From assembly GCA_029718625.1 (NCBI GenBank), contig CM056378.1:63449027-63513026 (forward strand): 64,000 nucleotides of DNA, given 5' to 3'. Both the position numbers and the translations under genes were made by a program. This document shows, one piece after another, positions 47,526 to 58,290 of this stretch (the stretch's first letter is position 1; every line of letters begins with the position of its first letter). The notes under the pieces are model-generated. The model made no database searches and was not told the DNA's origin. It saw only the letters and a program-made list of their open reading frames with translations. Source of the stretch: Synaphobranchus kaupii (lineage: Eukaryota; Chordata; Actinopteri; Anguilliformes; Synaphobranchidae).

Positions 47526-48159
47526 ATTTGTGACTTTGACCTTTTTATTTTTTTTATTGTACATTATTTTTTTTTTTTTTACTACTTTGTGTCCTACTGT
47601 ATTGTATGTTTTATGTGTTTACTCTGTAACCCCTGCTGCCATTTCTTGGCCAGGTCTCACTTAGAAAAGAGATTTTGAATCTCAATGGGACTTCCTGGTA
47701 AAATAAAGGCTAATAAATAAATAAATAATAGGAGAAATGTTCTCATTCTCGTTAGTACAGGGCGTAGTTATGCAAATGTCTGCATGCATTTATTTGGAAT
47801 GCATGTATTCTGTATGCATGTCTCTCGATGTCATTATCTTCATGCATTATTCATCATTAGTTAGCTACCAAAAATAAGTGATATCTGATCAAAAACGTCT
47901 ACGACGTAAAAAAAAAAGAGCCGTTACTCACGCATAGCCTACAGATCGCTGTCTATAAGTCCTTCATTCCAACTTGCAAAAACTAGGCCTGCCTTTAAAA
48001 GTATTGATATCAAAATGTGGCCAAGTTACAACTAACAATATTGCCTATATCGTAGCTCACACTAGCTCTACTCCAAAGCAATGCTATCAAAACTTTCCTA
48101 AATTATTTAATGCAACTTGGCCCCGTGTTTCTTCATCTTACCATCTCAAGAGAATGTGG

Positions 48160-48815
48160 TCAATGAAACTGTATGTTCCACATCAAACTGCAAAATGAGA
48201 ATAATTTATAGTGGAAATACTCTGATTCAGATGTGTTGCACTTAGAAATTAAGCAGAAAAAATACTACAATATAGGGCATGTTTGAACATTTGTTTTCAT
48301 CCACTGCTTTGGGTCTATGAAAAGCACAGAATGAATAAAATGTATTATTATTATTATTATTATGTATTTACTGATTTATTTATTTGGAATATTTGGATTT
48401 CTATCAAAACCTGTGTGGTCCTACAGAGCATAGATATCCTTGTGTTCACAAAATACTGTTTGGAAATATCACAACTATTATTATGTTAAGAAAATTTATA
48501 CTACTACTTATTTGCCATCATCTGACCCACAAACATGTCTGTATACGTTTGTAAAAATGCTATATGTACGCTATTTTCTAGGTAAAAATATTGCTCATTT
48601 TTATCTGCAATTTTTTATTCATCCCCTTTCTCTACATGATTTTTCTTGATATTTGTCTGTTTGTGAATTGTAAAGAAATCTGTAGCAGCACTTAACATTT
48701 TAAAACCTGCACATTTTCTAAAGTAAACTTGCCAACAAAGTACAACCATATCCTTTCTGGAGTGTAATTATTCATCAACTGTTAAAAACATTCATTGAAA
48801 TTGTATGTTGTTCCA
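48160..48815. other. Loop of the hAT-like palindrome
   Basis: This segment has no inverted partner. It contains tatgaaaagcacagaatgaa followed by taaaatgtattatt and a TTA microsatellite (48341-48362), which resembles an L2-type 3' end. No gene is visible. Confidence 0.55.
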
Positions 48816-48819
48816 TGAG

Positions 48820-50335
48820 GCACCATCTCTTCACATGCTAAGATGAAGAAACACAGGGCCAAGTTGCATTAAATAATTTAGGAAAGTTTGGATAGCATTG
48901 CTTTGGAATAGAGCTAGTTTATTTAGTGTGAGCTACGATAGGCAATATTGTTAGTTGTAACTTACATTTTGTAACTTACATAACCAAATTTTGATATCAA
49001 GACTTTTATAGGCAGGCCTAGTTTTTACAAGTTGGAATTAAGAACTTATGGACAGCGCTATGTAGGCTATGCGTGAGTAACTTGGCTTTTTTTACGTCGT
49101 AGACGTTTTTGATCTGATATCACTTATTTTTCATAGCTAACTAATGATGAATAATGCATGAAGATAAACACGGAGAGAGACATGCATTCCAAAGAAATGT
49201 ATGCAGACATTCGCTTAACCATAACGCCCTCTATTTACAAGAATGAGAACAGTTATCCTATTACAGACAGCACACAATTACATTAAAAGAGTTTGTAGAT
49301 GAGCAGTATTTAATGTGTAATGAAATACAATGAACAGCGCCACCTGAGCTATGGATCATGAAGAAGCATGTAAATTAATGAACCAAGTCTACATGGAGAC
49401 ATGCATGCACAATGGGGTAGACGCAAACACATTCTAGCTGAAAGACATACAGCCTAAATAGCTAGTACAGCCTAAATAGTTTGCATCAGTAAAATATGGA
49501 AATATTAGTATTCTATGAAATACATTTAACGTTAGGCCATTCAAAACTGGATTGCCGGATGCGTAACTCCAACCTTCCATGTGTGGGCTATGAGCTAGTG
49601 AGCGAGGTAGTAAGTTCAAAAGCACAGCAGAGTTAGGCTATTCAACACTGGATCGCCGGATGCGTAACTCCAACCTTCCATGTGTGGGCTACAAGCTAGC
49701 GAGCGAACTAGTGAGTTTCTGCACAGCAGAGTTTTTTCCGGTAGTGTAGAACGTTACCTGCGGGAAATGTTTTGGTACCGGACAGCTAGGTTTAGTTTAG
49801 TTTTCTGTAGTGCATTGAATGTAGGCTATAATGCATGTTGATTCGCTTCGTAGTAGCCTAGCTTGTATCTGCTTCCTGACGAGAAGCAGGAAGTAACGTT
49901 GGCGAACAAGCTTAATTAGACAACGCATATTTCCCAGGAATCTTAGCCAGAAAGAAAACAGTAGATACTACTAAGAAAGTACATACCAGAGATTATTCTT
50001 CTTCTTCTTCCTATTATTATTATTATTAAAAGTGTTTGCAGTAAGCTACATTATCAGCAGAGTAGCGTAGACTAGAGCCACATTCGGAGGCTATTTTTTT
50101 ATTTTTTATTAAGTGACTAACCATGAATCAGATATGTTTGGGGAATTGGCTGTTTATAAATCCGATCTCTTAAAGGCTTGCAGCTTAAAAGAGGCTATTC
50201 TTAATGTAGGCTATTATCATAAATTCTTAATTTTCCTAGTAGTTCATTTTATGGTGACCTTGCGTTATGTGTGAAAAGGATAAAGTGAACAGAGCTGAAG
50301 TGAACAAATTAATGAATAAAGAAATGTTGGCCGAG
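48820..50335. repeat. Inner right arm of the hAT-like palindrome
   Basis: Inverted partner of 44649-48160. It lacks the LINE. Within it a 110-bp stretch is duplicated: gccggatgcgtaactccaac occurs at 49554 and 49656. Confidence 0.8.
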
Positions 50336-50384
50336 GCAAGGAGTTTCCACAGTCAGTCAGTCATGACCGCAAGAGCAGAGCGTA

Positions 50385-50434
50385 ACACCCTCCCCAAACC
50401 AGACAAGAGCTAGCGTCCGGTTTGGGGAGGGTGT
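50385..50434. repeat. Perfect 16-bp hairpin
   Basis: acaccctccccaaacc (50385-50400) pairs exactly with ggtttggggagggtgt (50419-50434) around an 18-base loop. It sits between the two arm segments, where the left arm has no counterpart. Confidence 0.85.
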
Positions 50435-50437
50435 GAT

Positions 50438-51112
50438 ATAGTACAAGTGAAATACAAGTGAAACATTGAACAGTTAATATTGGAAACCTCTTTTACCTTT
50501 GCAATATAAAAACGTTAATGTGTCAATGTGAAAATAATAACAGTCTAAGAAATGAAAAGTACTTAACAGTTGTACATTGTTTTTGTGGAAAATACACGTG
50601 CCCTGCTGGGCTCGAACCCACAATCCACTGTGTAAGAGACTGCAGTTCTAACCACTAAGCCACAGTAGCTTCTTGGAAAGCATGAAGCCATTAGCTACAT
50701 TAACATTATAAAACATTAGTATGAAGCGTTTTTATTGGACGATAAGCTTGATGAGCAGGTATACGGACCATACCCTCAAATAATAATTCTCCCCATTGGA
50801 TAACATTGCGATGGAGGCAGGAACTTTGGCAGGAGAATGGGAAGAATAAGAAGTGGAAGAGGAAGGAGAAAAATGGCAAATTCACCCAAGTTTGGGGCTT
50901 TATTGTGTGGATGTGTGAAGTTCTATCTGAATGCTGTGTGGTTACATGAGGTCAGAACATACAGAAGTTAATGTTTTTAAGGTCTCAGAGTCTATGGTCA
51001 TTGTGGTTACTTCTGTAGGAAACCCTGAAAAGTGCCAAATTCTCGGTGCTGTATAGGTATGGGGCATGCCCCACCAAGCCGTAACTTGGCGGATGGCATA
51101 CCCCTGGCATCC
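50438..51112. repeat. Outer right arm of the hAT-like palindrome, with tRNA-head module copy 6
   Basis: Inverted partner of 41400-42070. A minus-strand tRNA-like head lies at 50672-50605 (tactgtggcttagtggttag, then gggttcgagcccagc). It is the mirror of copy 4 and preserves a better box B. Confidence 0.75.
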
Positions 51113-51837
51113 CAATTGCAGTGTCCACTACAGGTTATTTGTGTGTTATTAAGCTTTGAATTTGAAGTATCTTAGTGTTTACTACGTTTATTACTCACAA
51201 CAATTAAGACATTATGGGATTAGACTAATGCACCATTCAGATATAACCATGTTAGGCAGCTGAGGAAGCTAGACCTAGAGAGGAGCCAGAGGAGGGAGAG
51301 ACAGGGCTACAGGTACGATTTCATTAAATGCATATATGTTTAAGTATCTTAGTGTTTACTATGTTCATTTCTCACAAAAATTAAGACATTTTATTACGGA
51401 TATAATCATAGTAGCAGCTGAGGAAGCTAGGCCTAGAGAGGAGTCAGAGGAGGGAGAGACAAGTATGTCAGTGTGAGGCATGAGATGGCAGGTTGAGACA
51501 AAGGTGCAAGGTACCACTTTTTTGTTGTGTAATAATGATTTAGAAAATTGTACCTGTTTCTTTTTTTTTTTCTTTAATAATATACTAAATTAGTTAATTT
51601 ATTATATGTAAAGATGCTATTCAGTGGAAATAAAATACAAAAATATATAGGCTATAGTTTTTTTTGGGCTGTCTTATCATTTTGTTTAGATTGATTTTAG
51701 AGAGGAGACATTTTGAATGGTCATTATTGCTAGTTTTACAATAGGCCAGTTTAATGTGCATCTATACTCTGAGCAAAGTTGGGGATTGGGGGGGTCCTAT
51801 GTCCCCCCCCAAAGTTTAAATGAAACCTACAGCCTTG

Positions 51838-52530
51838 AGTAGATCCTGCTGCCTGTGCATCAGCTGCAAAAAGAGCCTGTTGCTTCTGATTTCCACAGTG
51901 AAAATGTTTCATATTTCTCTGGGTGATAGACAGATGTGTGATTGATTGAATAAAATAGATGTTATGTGGGAACATCTCACAATTTTCTTTTTTTCTGATC
52001 TTTAGTATGGCCTAGAAGAACAGTAGATGTGCAGACTGCTGTCTATGCATAAGCACCAAAAGCAGCCTGTCGTCTCGGATTTCCACAGTGAAAATGTTCC
52101 ATATTGGTATGGGTGATCGACAGAAGTGTGATTGGTTGAAGAAACATGATTTCATGAGGGAACATCTCACAATTTTCTTTTTTTTCCAGATTTTTAGTAT
52201 GGCCTAGTACAGACTGTAGATGTCTGCTGTTTGTGCGTCAGCACCAAAACGCACATGTTGCTCCTACTTTCCCAAGTGAAAATGTTCCAAACTGGTATGG
52301 TTGATAGACAGACGTGTGCTTAGTTGAATAAAATAAATTTCATGAGGGAGCATTTCAGAATTTGTATTTTTTCTGATCTTTAGTATAGACTAGTAATACA
52401 GTAGATCCCCAGAATTCAGCACCAAAAGGAGCCTGTTGCTTCTAATTTCCACAATGAAAATGTTCCATATTGCTCTGTGTGATAGACAGTTGTGTGATTA
52501 GTTTAATTAAATTAATTTAATGGAGGAACA
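51838..52530 (+). repeat. 183-191 bp minisatellite, right arm part 2
   Basis: Further units with ttccacagtgaaaatgttt at 51891, ttccacagtgaaaatgttcc at 52081 and diverged copies at about 52268 and 52449. They continue the array cut at 41287. Confidence 0.75.
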
Positions 52531-52589
52531 TTTAGCATTTTTTACTTTTTGGGATGTTTCAAATAAGCTAGTACTACTGTCTGTGCATA

Positions 52590-52640
52590 TAATAATAATA
52601 ATAATAATTATATCTGTATTTGTATAGCACCTTTCCAGCA
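52590..52640. repeat. AATAAT microsatellite and duplicated tatagcacctttycagcagt word
   Basis: ataataataataataataat and a second tract at 52645 separate two copies of gtatagcacctttycagcag (52623 and 52674). It lies in the right arm of the 18-kb element. Confidence 0.6.
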
Positions 52641-52965
52641 GTATAATAATAATAATACCATCTCCTTTACTTGTATAGCACCTTTTCAGCAGTATTAGCA
52701 CAGTGTGCCGTGCTTCACAACATAGAAATTTACAATATAAAACAATACAATGCACAAAAACAATACAAGACTATAACAATACAAGATAATAACAACATAT
52801 TAAAATAAGCAGAGATCAATAAAAGTCTGTATTTTCTTAAGTCACTCTCGATAACAGCGGCTGTTAAATGTCTGTAAGATTTGCTACTAGCTTCTCATAA
52901 GATACGCGTACATCCAAGCGCAAGACTATTGGCTGCTCTCAACTGGCTGCTCACTTGACCGTGGT

Positions 52966-52973
52966 AAATTGAT
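52966..52973. repeat. 8-bp target duplication AAATTGAT, right copy
   Basis: Exact partner of 34908-34915. It is followed by gagcagcag, the continuation of the array unit. Confidence 0.75.
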
Positions 52974-53157
52974 GAGCAGCAGAAAGGGTAGGTACTGATA
53001 AGACTGTAAGAGCAGTCATAATACTGACTTGAATCCGTTTAAAAACAAAAAAAGGTGACTTTAGAATGTGTGTAGAAGCAGGGGTAGAATTGCACTGGAC
53101 ACTTGGGCCACCAAGTCAACGAAACTGGTGGCCAGAATATATGCTTTGTGACACGTA

Positions 53158-53320
53158 ATTTGGCTAACGTTAACGTTAAGCTGACGTTAGAACATCCAAC
53201 ACAGCTAGCGTTATCTAGCTAGCAACCCCTCTAGCTAACGTTAACTTAGCTAGCTGTCACTTTTTTCACTTCTTGAACTGCCAACTAGCCAGCTAGCTAA
53301 CGTTAGCTCAGTGAGTTGAG
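53158..53320. repeat. GCTAGC/AACGTTA-rich tract
   Basis: Dense short palindromic words (gctagctaacgtta variants) with no coding sequence, as at 8031. Confidence 0.5.
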
Positions 53321-53576
53321 TTACGTTGATATTCGTGTTCTTTGGTAACCTCGATGTGTTTAACTACTTAAATTAGGCAACCCCATTGATTTTCTTATGC
53401 TGTCTGACTAGCTATCTAACGTTAGTCAGTTAATGTTCGCAAGCTAGCTAAATGCTAATGTTAACAGCCAGAGCTATTGTGTTTATAATGATAGCTAACG
53501 TTACGTCAACATGAACATTAAACATTGCACAGCAAAACCAAACAAACACAAGTTAAACTAATATATGAACACTCAC

Positions 53577-53858
53577 CATTAAAAGAAGGTCGTTCAACGG
53601 CTTATCCCAACTTCGGAGCGTAACACAGTCATGAATGATCTGGAGACCCTTAACGATGACGTTCACATTACTGGGATGCACAGTGATGTGAATCAGTGAC
53701 CGCTGGACCATCCGATGTTGCTCTACGGTCAGTGTGGGATATCCCACACAGATTGAGGCATAACATACCAGGCAGTCAGCTCGCAACATGCTAGCGGACT
53801 GATGGCAGTGTGCTGATGTTATCTGATTTGTGGCACCCTTATAACTATATTTCACCAT
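53577..53858 (-). other. Candidate host exon, unrecognised, cut at its 5' side by the hAT
   Basis: A minus-strand frame of 101 codons has balanced composition (ADCLVCYASICVGYPTLT, QHRMVQRSLIHITVHPSNVN) unlike the surrounding AT-rich repeats. A good splice donor, ATG followed by GTGAGT, falls at 53577-53571. The hAT element begins 13 bases beyond the other end. I do not recognise the protein and see no clear acceptor. It could be a real exon of a helical-repeat-like protein, a fragment of an unknown element, or chance. Confidence 0.25.
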
Positions 53859-54043
53859 TTGTATAAGTTACATAACATCAGCCCCGGTTCTAGACTGTTG
53901 TGATTGGGGGGGTAGACAGAAATTTAGGGGGGGCCTTTTAATTTAGGGCACTGTGTGTGCCATACAGTTCCCAGGCTTTTCCCCCTCGTTTGCATATATT
54001 TGTGTGTGTGTGTGTGTATCCTTGCAACCACACGCACGTGTGT

Positions 54044-55063
54044 CTAGATGGAAGCAAGGCCTATGATATTATATACTTAGACTTCCAAATGCATTTCAGA
54101 GTGGGTTCGGAACTGGTTACGGGATAGAACACAAAGGGTAGTAGTAGGAGGGATCTTATCTGAGCAGGGTAAAGTGGGAAGTGGAGTTCCACAGGGTTCG
54201 GTTCTGGGTCCACTGCTCTTCCTCATTTACATAAATTACCTAGATGCGGATATTGAAAGTACATTAGTTAAATTTGCGGATGATACAAAACTGGGAGGTT
54301 TAGCCAACTGTCTGGAAGCTACTAAGGTAATCCAAGAGGATTTAAACAAATTCCAGAAGTGGACAGAAACCTGGCAAATTAAATTCAATATAACTGTATG
54401 TAACGTTCTACATGTGGGGAATAAAAACATAGGGCAGGTTTACTTTATGCGGGGTACAAAACTAGAATGTGCACATGCAGAAAAAGACTTGGGAGTAATA
54501 GTCGATCATAGCCTATCAGGGTCTGGTCAATGTGCTGTAGCGGTAAAAAAAAAAGCTAACAGGATGCTGGGATACATAGCCAGGAGTATTGAGTATAAAT
54601 ATAAGGAGATCATACTCACACTATACAATGCCCTTGTCAGACCACACTTAAGAGTACTGTCTGCAGTTCTGGGGACCTTACTACAAGAAAGATATAGAGG
54701 CGCTGGAAAAGGTCCAAAGAAGGGCACCCAGATTGATCCCGGGTATAAAAGATAAGTTTTATGAGGAAAGGCTTGAAATGCTAGGACTTTAGGGGGGATT
54801 TGATTGAGACGTTTAAATTTATTAAAGGGATCAACAAAGTGAACTACAGGAAATTATTCAAGTTGAGCTGGGTTAGCAGAACGAGGGGGCATAAATGGAA
54901 ACTGGCAAAGAATACATTTCTCACAGACACTAGGAAATATTTTTTCACACAGAGAGTGGTCAATACGTGGAATAGCTTGCCTGAACATGTGGTGGAGGCA
55001 GAAACACTGGGGGTGTTCAAGGCCCGGCTTGATTCAGTGTTAGACACTATTAGTACAGTTTAG
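54044..55063 (+). pseudogene. LINE reverse transcriptase fragment
   Basis: After a short piece (SKAYDIIYLDF) a deletion and shift near 54090 lead to SEWVRNWLRDRTQRV. The main frame follows with GVPQGSVLGPLLFLIYINYL, the catalytic FADDTKLGG, CAHAEKDLGVIVDHSL and ALVRPHLRV. A second frame from 54800 ends with TRKYFFTQRVVNTWNSLPEH and VVEAETLGVFKARLD, the conserved C-terminus of this group. At least two frameshifts break it. Confidence 0.85.
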
Positions 55064-55138
55064 AGGTAAGAATAGACAAGCATTGCTGGGCTGAATGGTC
55101 TGTTCTCATCTTTCCTTGTTATGTTATGTTATGTTATG
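54044..55138 (+). mobile_element. LINE fragment (CR1/L2-like) with TTATG tail, in the hAT
   Basis: It begins within the reverse transcriptase (SKAYDIIYLDF) next to a TG microsatellite (54000-54018) and ends gttatgttatgttatgttat. A 5' truncation and a pentamer tail are typical. The target duplication is obscured by the TG repeat. Confidence 0.8.
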
Positions 55139-55139
55139 T

Positions 55140-55823
55140 GTGTAGGGGTGTTCAGAGAGGCCACTATTTGTATATCTTGAGGCCTAATTATGCGTGTTTG
55201 TATTCAGATAAAAATGAAGTTAGCACAGTTTGCAGCTCTGCAACAAAAAAAGAAGGAAACTTGGCAGACAATACTGTTTTTTGGCACTGACATTCCTATT
55301 GTTGGAATAGTAAATCATTTAACTCACTTTTCTATAATAGCCTAACATAATATTTGAAGTATAACAACAGTATTACATGTTATGCAAAAGTAGAAGGCTA
55401 ACAGCAGAGCTAACTATTGTATACCACCCTGGCAAATAACAGCTGCTTTATGCAAATAAAATGGGGTAAGCTCCACAAAATTAATTATGTTGTACCAAAG
55501 TGAAATAAGGTTATCCCTTTAAATAAAAGATGAGTGTGCTCTTTAGCTAAATCAAGAAAAAAAAGGTCTTTGTCCCAAACATGGAGCTTACAGTTGCCTA
55601 CATCACCCATTCAGTGATTACGCTGAACTACCACTACACCGAATCTCAGGACTGTTTTCAAGAAATAAAGCAGCAAGCGCTTTACAAACAAAGGTGATGT
55701 CAAAAAAAAGAAAAAGATTTGTAGGCCATGGTTTCTCTTAAAACTGTTGGAGATTTCTAACAATATGGTTAAAAGAAAAAAGAAGGCCTAGCTATTCCCA
55801 CTGCAAAACACAAAGTAATTGCC
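55140..55823. other. Non-coding downstream part of the hAT
   Basis: AT-rich and without motifs, between the LINE fragment and the transposase stop. It is probably the transposase 3' UTR on the minus strand. Confidence 0.5.
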
Positions 55824-58020
55824 TCAAAGCATGAGTCTTCTGTTTGTTTTCATAAAAGCCCTAACAAACTCATCCAAATCAATACTCTTGGCTATTAATT
55901 TTTCATGTGCCATAATCACCAAATTCCTTTTTCTCTCATGCAGCATTGTGCGGCGGAAGGGTGTTAGGACACGTGTCAGAGTGGAGAAAGAACTCTCACA
56001 TGATGCTGAGGATACTCCAATCACCAGTACAGTTGCATACACTGCATGTAGCTCTGGAAAGGCTTCCTTATAGCCCTGTATATGTCGACACACTGTTGAC
56101 AGGTCCGTGTCAGTGGAGAACTTCTTGAGCAACATGGATTTTGCCACATCAATTTCATTTTTCAGACTATTGGTTGTTGCATCAGTACCGGCAAGTAGCT
56201 GCAGCGGTTTCAATAGGGCCAACTCTAGAAAAGATGTAGACTGGGGAACAAGACAGCTTACTGCCCTCATCAGGTAAATATTTCTCCTCGAAAACCTGTC
56301 CTCAATCTCTGCAACAGCTCTGTCCAAGATGTTTAGGAGGGCGCTTCTCAAAGACTGGCTGGGAGTGTTGGAGGAATCGGACTCAGCGTGACCAACGGTG
56401 GAGAGAACAAAACTGTCTATGAGCTGTTTGCTCATTGTTCTCCTTCTTTTTGTAGCAGTGGGGCTGTCTAATATCTCGAAATTATCCCATGAATCATCTT
56501 CTCGGATATCTTTTAAAGCTTGCAGTGAGGCACTGATAACCTCCCCAGCACTGCAAAGATCCACAGCCTTAGCCTGCAGAATAGAATTTGCTGGCTTCAA
56601 GACACCAAAAATTTTGATGAGGAATTTACCAATTTCAAAAAAATGATGCTTCCTGAGTTGTACTAGGAGCCCTGATGCCTCTGTGCATAAAGCCATTGCT
56701 GCCACACTATCTTCAGAAATCGCTGACAAAATGTTCAAGATGGCATCCTCATTGTCTACCAGACATTTTGTTACATCATAATGACTGGTCCACCGTATCT
56801 CGAGTAACCTTTTAAGAGAGGGTGCATTATAGTTCTGGGCTACATAATGATGGCGAACGAAGGAATGTAGTGAGCCGGAGAGTTCAAAGAATGTTTTGGC
56901 TCATGGCTCTTCCTGAATGGCATGCACCACTGCTAGGTGCAGCTGATGGTTGTAGCAATGTACATAAGGAATGAGCCTGCCAAGCTTCTGTTGCAACAAT
57001 GCTTGAACCCCACCCCTGATCCCACTCATGACTGATGCGCCATCATAACATTGGCTGATTATATTATCAGCACTGTAACCTTCACTGGACAGGTGTTTGA
57101 GCATTTCTGTTGTTATATATTCTGCATCCAACCCACTCAAGTCCAGTAAACCAATCAAATGCTCCTCAGGAACCGAATTACAGACAAACCGAATCACAAG
57201 TGAAAGATTCTCAACATTGCACCTGTCTCAGAACCCTACTGTATCTGCATTATCATATTTTCTTTTCACTTCATGCAACACCATACTGGCTAGAGTGTTA
57301 ATTATCTCATTTCGAATGCCTTTTGATGTGTACTTTGCATTCTGAGGGATGTTTTTTGCTATTTCAGCAAGTTTGGAATCCTTAGCCAGAGTGTACTCAA
57401 ACAATTTCAGGAACAGCCCAGCAGAGATATCACTGTCATTGTTTATTTCGTACTGACTTTCCGGTGCTTCCACGAAAAGCAAGTTCGTTCACAGCCAGAA
57501 ACTGCACCACTTCCCCTATGCTTCTGATGTAGTATCGGTGTTTCTCAACCTGTGTTTTTCCCAAGAGACATGATATAGTGTCACCAGTTTCCACTCTCGT
57601 GTTCAGTTCTGTCCATGATCGTGCAGCATTCAAATGGCTATGGCTAGATGCATGCCTGTATAATCCCCTGTCCTTTTCTAATGCCGTTTTCCAGTTAATA
57701 AACCCCGTCTTGGTAAAAACTAGATCTCTGTCATTTGTGCTTGAAAACTTGCGACAGGGGAAGCAGAAACATGCATCTAGTTTCACTGAATATTCTAGCC
57801 ATGATCGTGACTGATACCAGCTTGGGTTGAAAGAACGAGCCTTTTTGCCAAACTCTCATTTGGGAAATACTTTTAGAACTGGCTGAGATGGTGTGTTATC
57901 ATTTAAATCGTGGCCGAGATCCACGGAAGCACCCCCGACTGCCTTTTCTTCCGAACTGGGACCGGGCACAGGATCCGATACTGAGCATGAAGATTCTGAA
58001 CTACAACTAGAGCTGCATTT
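55824..58020 (-). pseudogene. hAT transposase (ZMYM1-like/TTF-zinc-finger type), decayed
   Basis: About 730 codons read from 58020 to 55824. An acidic Ser-rich start is followed by a TTF-type zinc finger (FNPSWYQSRSWLEYS, ACFCFPCRKF). Next come CYDGASVMSGIRGGVQALLQ and YVHCYNHQLHLAVVHA of the RNase H-like core. The C-terminal dimerisation block is SASCESSFSTLTRVLTPFRR, then NLVIMAHEKL. Apart from one frameshift near 57450, the frame is interrupted only by three TGA stops, at about 57856, 57228 and 56900. The enzyme would excise and insert hAT DNA with 8-bp duplications, as seen here. Confidence 0.9.
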
Positions 58021-58184
58021 GTGTTAACATTACTGTGCTTTGGTTTAGTAATCAAAAATCGATGCATAATGATTTAGGCTAATACCGTATAAGCAAGTAG
58101 GGTAACTGTCACCAAAAGGAAAGAAGAACCGTGGAGCACAGAGAATAAGAAAAGAAAGAAAAACACATTAGCGACCTAACCGTT

Positions 58185-58290
58185 AGTTAGCTTTAGCTAT
58201 AACAGTGACAATTAGCTAGCTAACAGTTAACGTTACCTAGCTAGGTTAGCTAGTCTAACATAAACTAGTACTGTAGCTAGCTAGCTAACG
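58185..58290. repeat. GCTAGC/AACGTTA-rich tract near the hAT right end
   Basis: agctagctaacagttaacgt and similar words recur. No coding sequence. Confidence 0.5.

Larger units (their letters stand above)
45642..47725 (+). mobile_element. 5'-truncated LINE (CR1/L2/Rex1 group) in the palindrome arm
   Basis: Flanked by taatagg on both sides (45635-45641 and 47726-47732). It ends with ggccaggtctcacttagaaa, ctcaatgggacttcctggta and an AATA tail, a 3' end I know from fish LINEs. The opposite arm at about 49262 has the uninterrupted site (cctattacag on the plus strand), so the junctions are well defined. Confidence 0.88.
44649..48160. repeat. Inner left arm of the hAT-like palindrome (contains LINE)
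   Basis: Pairs with 48820-50335 once the LINE at 45642-47725 is removed. Examples are aaatatgcgttgtccaatta against taattagacaacgcatattt, and ttgcctatatcgtagctcac against gtgagctacgataggcaata. Confidence 0.8.
41296..51837. mobile_element. Palindromic hAT-like element inside the 18-kb element
   Basis: The left end caggggcgtagattt and the right end (reverse complement) caaggctgtaggttt are related. Each is followed by ggggga...tccccc words typical of a fish hAT group. The flanks agtagatg (41288-41295) and agtagatc (51838-51845) match at 7 of 8, and the minisatellite unit reads through when the element is removed. Long arms pair around a loop at 48160-48815. Without the nested TTAA element and LINE it is about 6.4 kb. 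No transposase is seen. Confidence 0.6.
34916..52965. mobile_element. 18-kb palindromic transposon carrying nested elements
   Basis: The ends are ACCGCGGTCAAGTTAGCAGT and, on the other strand, ACCACGGTCAAGTGAGCAGC. Inverted similarity continues for hundreds of bases (catttaacagacgcagttat against the SINE-tail-like segment at 52838; gcatggcacgctgtgc against gcacagtgtgccgtgc; aaacatcccaaaaagtt against the 52545 region). AAATTGAT flanks both ends exactly. Subtracting the TTAA cluster (35913-40900) and the hAT-like element (41296-51837) leaves about 2.5 kb of two arms around a central TTAA, with no coding sequence. The 8-bp duplication with ACC-type ends does not fit a superfamily I can name. Confidence 0.7.

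Noticed and set aside
40945..52530. CRISPR-like array of regularly spaced repeats
   Set aside because: Units of 183-191 bp are continuous tandem repeats without unique spacers, in a vertebrate-type genome.
34916..52965. Palindrome as an assembly artefact
   Set aside because: The arms differ by substitutions and indels and by different inserts, and the ends carry a clean 8-bp duplication.
55824..58020. In-frame TGA codons of the hAT read as selenocysteine
   Set aside because: hAT transposases are not selenoproteins, a frameshift is also present, and no selenocysteine insertion element was sought or seen; decay is simpler.
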